Shown here: positions 23,525-28,558 of the stretch, one piece after another
How positions within the stretch are numbered: the stretch's first letter is position 1
Layout: each line of letters opens with the position of its first letter
Assembly (NCBI GenBank): GCA_934462825.1
Contig: CAKSIP010000020.1
Location: forward strand, 1 to 28,558
Direction of reading: 5' to 3'
DNA length: 28,558 nt
Source of the DNA: an uncultured Eubacteriales bacterium
GTDB taxonomy: Bacteria > Bacillota > Clostridia > Oscillospirales > CAG-272
The notes under the pieces: generated by a model
Database searches by the model: none
Told to the model about the DNA's origin: nothing
The model's input: only the letters and a program-made list of their open reading frames with translations
Translations under genes and position numbers: made by a program

Positions 23525-25621
23525 ATGAAAAGCGTTCCCGATTACTTCGGCAGTCTCGTGTTTGACGACCGAATCATGAAAGCAAGGCTTTCGGCCAAGA
23601 TTTATCAATCCTTGAAGAAAACCATTGATGAAGGAGCCGGTCTGAACGGCGATGTAGCCAACGCCGTGGCCGACGCCATGAAGGATTGGGCTGTGGAAAA
23701 CGGCGCTACCCATTTTACGCATTGGTTTCAGCCGCTGACCGGCATCACGGCGGAAAAGCATGACAGCTTTATCACGCCCTCCCCGGACGGACGTGTGATC
23801 ATGGAATTTTCCGGCAAGGAGCTGATCAAGGGCGAGCCGGATGCGTCCTCCTTCCCTTCCGGCGGCCTGCGCGCCACCTTTGAAGCGCGCGGCTATACGG
23901 CGTGGGATCCCACCTCCTACGCTTTCATTAAAAATCAAACGCTGTGCATTCCCACCGCCTTTTGCTCCTACAGCGGAGAAGCTCTGGACAAAAAAACGCC
24001 CCTGCTTCGTTCTATGCAGGCACTCAACAAGCAGGCGCTTCGGATTTTGCGCCTTTTCGGCAACACCGATGTCCGCTGCGTGCGAACCTCGGTCGGCCCC
24101 GAGCAGGAATATTTTTTGATTGACAAAGAGCTTTTTGAAAAGCGCAAAGATCTGATGCTGACCGGCCGCACGTTGTTCGGCGCCAAGCCGCCCAAGGGGC
24201 AGGAGCTGGACGATCACTATTTCGGCGTCATCAAGCCTCGGGTGGCCGCCTACATGGCGGACTTAAATGAAGAACTGTGGAAGCTCGGCGTGCTCGCCAA
24301 AACCGAGCACAACGAAGTGGCGCCCGCTCAGCACGAGCTGGCCCCCATATATACCACCACCAACATTGCGACCGATCACAACCAGCTGACCATGGAAATG
24401 ATGCAGAAGGTGGCTTCCCGTCACGGCCTGGTGTGCCTTTTGCACGAAAAGCCCTTTGCCGGCGTCAATGGCTCCGGCAAGCACAACAATTGGTCTATGG
24501 CCACAGACACCGGCATCAATTTGCTCACGCCCGGCGAAACGCCGTATGAAAATGCTCAATTTCTGCTTTTGCTCTGCGCTGTCATACAGGCGGTGGACGA
24601 CTATCAGGATCTGCTTCGCCTTTCGGTCGCTACGGCGGGCAACGATCATCGGCTCGGAGCCAATGAAGCGCCTCCGGCGGTGGTTTCCATCTTCCTCGGC
24701 GATGAACTGACCGCCGTTTTGGATGCCATTGAAAAGGAACAGCCCTACAATGCGGCCGAAAAATCCGTCATGCGTCTGGGGGTTCATGTGCTGCCCAAAT
24801 TTGTCCGCGACACGACCGACCGCAACCGAACCTCGCCCTTTGCCTTCACCGGCAACAAATTTGAATTTCGCATGTTAGGTTCTTCCAACAGCATTGCTTG
24901 CGCCAACATTATGCTGAACGCCGCCGTAGCCGAATCGCTCCGCCTGTTTGCCGACCGGTTGGAAGGTGTTCCGAATTTTGAGGAAGAACTGCATACCCTG
25001 ATTAAGGAAACAATTCAAAAGCACAAGCGCATTATTTTTAACGGAAACGGTTACGACGACGCTTGGATCCGGGAAGCCACCGAAAAACGCGGGCTTCTCA
25101 ATCTGCGCACCACGCCCGACGCCCTGCCCCTTTTGCTGGCAAAGAAAAATGTAGACATGCTGACACGCCACAAAGTGTTCTCCAAAGCGGAAATTGAATC
25201 CCGTTATGAGATCACCTTGGAAAATTACTGCAAAACGGTCAACATTGAGGCTTTAACGATGGTGGACGTCGCCCGCAAAGAAATTTTGCCGGCCGTAGAA
25301 GCCTATGCCAAAGAGCTGGCCGACACCCTGGCGATCAAAAAAGCCGTTTTGCCCGATGTGAAAGGGCGCTATGAAGCCCGCACGCTGGCGCGCTTGTCGG
25401 GCTTGACAGACGCGATAGATGCCGCGACGGAAGCCTTGGAAGCGTCCATCCTCCGCTATAAGGCCATCGGAGATATTACCGAGGCGGCCTGCATGATACG
25501 GGACGTTCTTCTTCCCCAAATGACCGAGCTTCGCGTGGTCTGCGACGAAGCCGAAACCCTCACGGCCGAAAAATATTGGCCCTTCCCGACCTACGACAAG
25601 CTTTTGTTCGGCGTCAAATAA
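23525..25621 (+). CDS. glnN: Type III glutamine synthetase
   Basis: Makes glutamine from glutamate, ammonia and ATP in the cytosol. It is 698 residues, normal for GSIII and far longer than type I. The GSIII N-terminal domain starts with PDYFGSLVFDD and includes THFTHWFQPLTGITAEKHDS. Core motifs are VGPEQEYFLID (metal Glu), KTEHNEVAPAQHELAP, GVNGSGKHNNWSMATD and LGANEAPPAV, then GNKFEFRMLGSS. The start is ATG 23525 with AAAGGAG upstream; an in-frame TTG at 23489 lies inside the leader terminator and is rejected. It is expressed divergently from the glutamate synthase operon, from its own promoter and attenuated leader, and is probably read through into asnB. Confidence 0.97.
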   Translation: MKSVPDYFGSLVFDDRIMKARLSAKIYQSLKKTIDEGAGLNGDVANAVADAMKDWAVENGATHFTHWFQPLTGITAEKHDSFITPSPDGRVIMEFSGKELIKGEPDASSFPSGGLRATFEARGYTAWDPTSYAFIKNQTLCIPTAFCSYSGEALDKKTPLLRSMQALNKQALRILRLFGNTDVRCVRTSVGPEQEYFLIDKELFEKRKDLMLTGRTLFGAKPPKGQELDDHYFGVIKPRVAAYMADLNEELWKLGVLAKTEHNEVAPAQHELAPIYTTTNIATDHNQLTMEMMQKVASRHGLVCLLHEKPFAGVNGSGKHNNWSMATDTGINLLTPGETPYENAQFLLLLCAVIQAVDDYQDLLRLSVATAGNDHRLGANEAPPAVVSIFLGDELTAVLDAIEKEQPYNAAEKSVMRLGVHVLPKFVRDTTDRNRTSPFAFTGNKFEFRMLGSSNSIACANIMLNAAVAESLRLFADRLEGVPNFEEELHTLIKETIQKHKRIIFNGNGYDDAWIREATEKRGLLNLRTTPDALPLLLAKKNVDMLTRHKVFSKAEIESRYEITLENYCKTVNIEALTMVDVARKEILPAVEAYAKELADTLAIKKAVLPDVKGRYEARTLARLSGLTDAIDAATEALEASILRYKAIGDITEAACMIRDVLLPQMTELRVVCDEAETLTAEKYWPFPTYDKLLFGVK

Positions 25622-25659
25622 ATCCGAACGCCCAATCCCCATCCAAATCCGACACCAAA

Positions 25660-25899
25660 AGCGCCTGAGCCGAGAGAAGTAACGTGCAACCTCGCTGACA
25701 GAGAGCATGGGACGGTGAAATCCATGCAGAGATGAGCCACGCGAATAACACCCGGCAAGCTGCCCCCTGAAAGAAAAAGTAGGGGCGGACGGGTGCCGCC
25801 CGTTAGCGCGGCATTTCTTCCGCGGAAAGACTGTTTTTCCGGGAGAACAAAATGAGAACAAAAATAGGTGGCACCGCGAGCACGGCACTTGCCCTATGG
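25660..25899 (+). promoter_or_regulatory. T-box leader with Asn (AAC) specifier upstream of asnB
   Basis: The T-box sequence AGGTGGCACCGCG is at 25866-25878. Stem I landmarks are the loop-E AGTA (25678-25681), AGAGAGC (from 25699) with GGTGAAA in the distal part, and GAATAAC at 25743-25749, which places AAC (Asn) at the specifier. The CGTG / CGCG pairing closes the specifier region. The antiterminator base ATAGG pairs with CCTAT (25893-25897). Uncharged tRNA-Asn should be the ligand, matching the asparagine synthetase downstream. No terminator 3' arm or T-run follows. No clear promoter was found between glnN and this leader. Confidence 0.9.
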
Positions 25900-25929
25900 A
25901 ATGCTGAATTTTACAGAGAGGTTATCTTT

Positions 25930-27582
25930 ATGTGTTCCATTATGGGTTATTGCGCACCGCGCACGGTTCTTGGTCAAGTCCCTAAAAAGCCTGTCATTCT
26001 TCCCCGCCACGGCTCCGAGGAAGAAAAAGCAAACGATCCGGTTCTAACCGCCTTTCGGCGCGGCTGGAACGAGACGCTTTCGCGCGGGCCGGATGACAGC
26101 CGGCTTGTAGACATCGGAACCGGCCTGCTCGGCTTTCACCGTTTGGCCATCATGGGTCTGACGCCGGAGGGCATGCAGCCCTTCGCTCTCGACGGGAGCT
26201 ATGTGGTGTGCAACGGCGAAATCTACGGCTACGAGGCCATTAAAGCGTCTCTATCTTCCAAATACACCTTTCACAGCGGATCCGATTGCGAAATTCTGCT
26301 TCCCATGTATCGGGAATACGGCACCGACATGTTCGGCATGCTGGACGCGGAATTTGCCCTGATTCTTTACGACGGCCAAACCGGCGAATATATCGCCGCA
26401 CGGGATCCCATCGGGATTCGCCCGCTGTACTATGGGTACGCGCCCGACGGAACCATAGTCTTTGCCAGCGAGCCGAAAAACCTTTTGTACCTTTGCCAAA
26501 AGATTCTCCCCTTTCCGCCCGGTTGCTATTGGAAGGGAGGACAATTTATCCGCTATGAGGACATTGCGCACGTTTCTTCCGTTTGCCACGAGGATATAGA
26601 AACCGTATGCCGCAAAATTCACGAGAAGCTGACGGCCGGCGTAAAAAAGCGCTTGGTAGCCGATGCAAACGTGGGCTTTCTTCTTTCGGGCGGGTTGGAT
26701 TCCTCCTTGGTTTGCGCCATTGCCGCGCGGGAAAGCGCAAAGCCCATTCGCACCTTCGCCATAGGGATGGAGGAGGATGCCATTGATCTGAAGTACGCAA
26801 AGCAGGTGGCGGATTTTATCGGAAGCGACCACACCGAGGTCATCATGACGCGGGAGCAGGTGTTACATTCGCTTCCGACCGTGATTCGCCTGCTCGGAAC
26901 CTATGACATCACCACCATTCGTGCCAGCATAGGAATGTACCTGCTCTGTCGCTACATCCATGAGGCCACCGACATCCGCGTACTGCTCACAGGGGAAATC
27001 TCCGATGAGCTTTTCGGATACAAGTACACGGATTTTGCTCCCTCTGCGGAGGAATTTCAAAAGGAATCCGAAAAGCGTGTGCGTGAGCTTTCTATGTACG
27101 ATGTTCTTCGGGCTGACCGATGCATTTCGGTCAACTCGCTGGAAGCGCGCGTACCCTTTGGCGATCTGGATTTTGTGCGCTATGTCCTTTCGGTCGATCC
27201 CGAAAAAAAGCGGAACACCTACGGTATCGGCAAATATCTGCTCCGCCATGCTTTTGAGGGCGATTATCTGCCGCACAACATTCTTTACCGGGAAAAGGCC
27301 GCCTTTTCCGACGCGGTGGGACATTCCATGGTCAACGATCTCCGGGAAGCGGCCGAAGCCCGTTATTCCGACGAAGAATGGGAAGCGCGCTGCAAAAAAT
27401 ACACCCACGCCACGCCCTTCACCAAGGAATCCCTTTGGTACCGCGAAATTTTTGAAGATTTCTACCCAGGGCAAGCGGATATGATTCCGGGCTTTTGGAT
27501 GCCGAACAAGGCATGGGAAGGCTGTAACGTCAACGATCCCTCGGCGCGCGTTCTTTCCAACTATGGCGCCAGCGGAATTTAA
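25930..27582 (+). CDS. asnB: Asparagine synthetase (glutamine-hydrolysing)
   Basis: Forms asparagine from aspartate, ATP and glutamine-derived ammonia. The protein is 550 residues. The start is ATG 25930 because the class II amidotransferase nucleophile must be Cys2 (MCSIMGY); a longer frame from 25852 only translates T-box RNA. The N-terminal domain has FHRLAIMG and CNGEIYGYE. The synthetase domain has the ATP pyrophosphatase loop FLLSGGLDSSLV, then TGEISDELFGYKYTD and a C-terminal segment with SLEARVPFGDLDFVRYVLS. The SD is AGAGAGG. Expression should respond to tRNA-Asn charging through the leader. Downstream, a stem AAAGCCGG / CCGGCTTT (27595-27631) and then T5 may be its own terminator. 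Confidence 0.97.
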   Translation: MCSIMGYCAPRTVLGQVPKKPVILPRHGSEEEKANDPVLTAFRRGWNETLSRGPDDSRLVDIGTGLLGFHRLAIMGLTPEGMQPFALDGSYVVCNGEIYGYEAIKASLSSKYTFHSGSDCEILLPMYREYGTDMFGMLDAEFALILYDGQTGEYIAARDPIGIRPLYYGYAPDGTIVFASEPKNLLYLCQKILPFPPGCYWKGGQFIRYEDIAHVSSVCHEDIETVCRKIHEKLTAGVKKRLVADANVGFLLSGGLDSSLVCAIAARESAKPIRTFAIGMEEDAIDLKYAKQVADFIGSDHTEVIMTREQVLHSLPTVIRLLGTYDITTIRASIGMYLLCRYIHEATDIRVLLTGEISDELFGYKYTDFAPSAEEFQKESEKRVRELSMYDVLRADRCISVNSLEARVPFGDLDFVRYVLSVDPEKKRNTYGIGKYLLRHAFEGDYLPHNILYREKAAFSDAVGHSMVNDLREAAEARYSDEEWEARCKKYTHATPFTKESLWYREIFEDFYPGQADMIPGFWMPNKAWEGCNVNDPSARVLSNYGASGI

Positions 27583-27645
27583 GGAGAAAAATATAAAGCC
27601 GGCCAAGAATCGCTAAAAAATGCCCGGCTTTCGGCCAAAATTTTT

Positions 27646-27683
27646 AAGGGGCTGTTAAAAACTTGTGTTTTTAACAGCCCCTT
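27646..27683. terminator. Bidirectional terminator palindrome, GTTAAAAA family
   Basis: A perfect 17-bp stem, AAGGGGCTGTTAAAAAC and its complement, with loop TTGT. It lies between convergent asnB and rex and is only 4 bp from the rex stop codon. Its stem is the same as the core of the copy at 2421-2461. Confidence 0.85.
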
Positions 27684-27687
27684 TGGG

Positions 27688-28314
27688 TTACTTACTGATT
27701 TTTTTGTTCAAGTAGGCAAGAGAAAGTCCCATATTTTCATATTGAACAGGAATTTCAGAAGGCAAGGTCAGCGAAACCGGTGCAAAGCACCAAATGGCAC
27801 GAATCCCTGCGCCGATCAAAAGGTCGCAAACCTTTTGCGCCTCGGAGGCCGGTACGGCAATCACGCCGATCTTTACATCATGCATCTTCACAAAAGTCTC
27901 AAAGTCCGTCATCGGATAAATCGGCTTGCCGGAATGGCTCTGCACCGTATGCGTAACGGCCTTGTCGAAAGCCGCAATAATATCCAGACCGTAGTCGTGA
28001 AAACCGCCATAATCCAACAGTGCCTGACCAAGCTTGCCGGCTCCCACAATCACAACCGGACTATGCTCATCCTGTCCGAGAAATTTCTCCAATGACGTGA
28101 TCAGATCCTTCGCGTGATACCCCGTTTTCGGTCGTCCGACGCCGCTTGCGACGGCAAGATCTTTTCTGACCTGAACCTCACCAAGTCCCAATGCCTTGGC
28201 AATCGTGGTGGCGGAAATATGTTCCTCCCCGCGCGTGGTTTCTTTCAGATAATTCAGATAGATCGGAATCCGTCCGATGGTCGCACGCGATATTTCAGAT
28301 GCTTTGGTGTCCAA
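27688..28314 (-). CDS. rex: Redox-sensing transcriptional repressor Rex
   Basis: A 208-residue DNA-binding protein that senses the NADH/NAD+ ratio and represses fermentation and respiration genes when NADH is low. The N-terminal winged helix (about 1-75) includes ATIGRIPIYLNYLKE and GEVQVRKDLAVASGVGRPKTGY. The Rossmann domain follows with VIVGAGKLGQALL (about 88-100). The C-terminal domain-swap helix is ENMGLSLAYLNKK. The start is TTG at 28314, placed because AAGGAGGT lies 6-7 bp upstream. No Rex operator pair was found in the window, so its targets are elsewhere. Its upstream region holds an AAAGCGT heptamer array and no clear promoter. Confidence 0.95.
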   Translation of the reverse strand: MDTKASEISRATIGRIPIYLNYLKETTRGEEHISATTIAKALGLGEVQVRKDLAVASGVGRPKTGYHAKDLITSLEKFLGQDEHSPVVIVGAGKLGQALLDYGGFHDYGLDIIAAFDKAVTHTVQSHSGKPIYPMTDFETFVKMHDVKIGVIAVPASEAQKVCDLLIGAGIRAIWCFAPVSLTLPSEIPVQYENMGLSLAYLNKKISK

Positions 28315-28558
28315 TGTTTTACCTCCTTATAGCCTTATAGCCTTCTTTATCGCCTCTTGGCTTTTGACGCTTTGCGCTTTACGCTTTACGCTTTACGCTT
28401 TGCACTTTGCGTTAGCTCTCGGGCTTTTCCGCTTTGCAGTGCAAGTCAACCTCGGCTTTGGGGGTTGCGCAAGCTCAGTTTGCCTTCCTCACATAATCGG
28501 GGAGAAGGAGAGGAGAGGAAGCCGAGGAGGAAACGCCGGCGAGGGCGCGCTCACGGTC
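28315..28558. other. Repeat-rich stretch without a visible gene
   Basis: This end segment holds the rex SD, a GGCTATAA direct repeat (minus strand) just before it, the heptamer array at 28368-28409 and then a purine-rich strand (GGGGAGAAGGAGAGGAGAGG). No convincing open frame or RNA gene was seen. It may be the promoter region of rex or the edge of a gene beyond the window. Confidence 0.5.
28368..28409. repeat. 7-bp tandem repeat upstream of rex
   Basis: Six consecutive heptamers: CGCTTTG, CGCTTTA three times, CGCTTTG, CACTTTG. On the rex strand this is an AAAGCGT series about 55 bp before the start codon. Confidence 0.8.

Noticed and set aside
25852..25929. N-terminal extension of AsnB from an upstream ATG
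   Set aside because: These codons translate the T-box sequence. The amidotransferase needs Cys directly after the initiator Met, which fixes the start at 25930.
28368..28409. Short repeat array as a CRISPR
   Set aside because: Units of 7 bp follow each other without spacers.

Overview
The window looks like a chromosomal segment of an uncultured clostridial Bacillota species (anaerobic, moderate GC). The evidence is clostridial/Gram-positive signatures: AGGAGG-type Shine-Dalgarno (SD) sites, consensus sigma-A promoters with 17-bp spacers, a T-box leader, an ANTAR regulator, a GSIII-type glutamine synthetase, an archaeal-type split glutamate synthase, an ECF-type BioY and Rex. No rRNA, tRNA, CRISPR array, transposase or phage gene was seen. 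Genus cannot be set from this sequence alone.

Layout. Positions 1-2.4 kb are an accessory patch: a multi-pass membrane protein, two broken genes joined at about 1430 (the 3' part of a DUF4367-type gene and an internal piece of an AraC regulator), and a membrane-bound XRE regulator with a zinc ribbon. Positions 2.5-14.3 kb hold housekeeping or scattered genes: an SGNH hydrolase divergent from pepT, a zinc-ribbon membrane protein, mutY, an SDR epimerase with a GNAT acetyltransferase, a membrane-anchored M3 peptidase, a BadF/BcrA-type sugar kinase, an EamA transporter and an AlaX-like alanyl-tRNA editing protein. Positions 14.4-16.1 kb hold a Pro/Thr-rich lipoprotein with a 42-bp tandem repeat, and bioY.

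The centre of interest is 16.1-27.6 kb, a nitrogen-assimilation block. A leftward operon encodes glutamate synthase in three separate proteins (class II amidotransferase, ferredoxin-FMN synthase, GXGXG domain), then a short type I glutamine synthetase, an ANTAR RNA-binding regulator, CTP synthase and probably bioY. Divergently, rightward, lie glnN (GSIII) and a glutamine-dependent asparagine synthetase behind an Asn-type T-box. Glutamine made by the two synthetases feeds glutamate synthase, CTP synthase and AsnB, so the block collects makers and users of glutamine amide nitrogen. The control looks RNA-based: both divergent leaders carry an A..G.. hexaloop hairpin next to a terminator, as expected for an ANTAR antiterminator, and asnB has a T-box whose terminator half appears to be missing. 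The window ends with rex (leftward) and a repeat-rich stretch without a visible gene.

Most convergent or 3' ends carry a stereotyped long palindrome built around GTTAAAAA/TTTTTAAC, which appears to be this genome's standard, often bidirectional, terminator.
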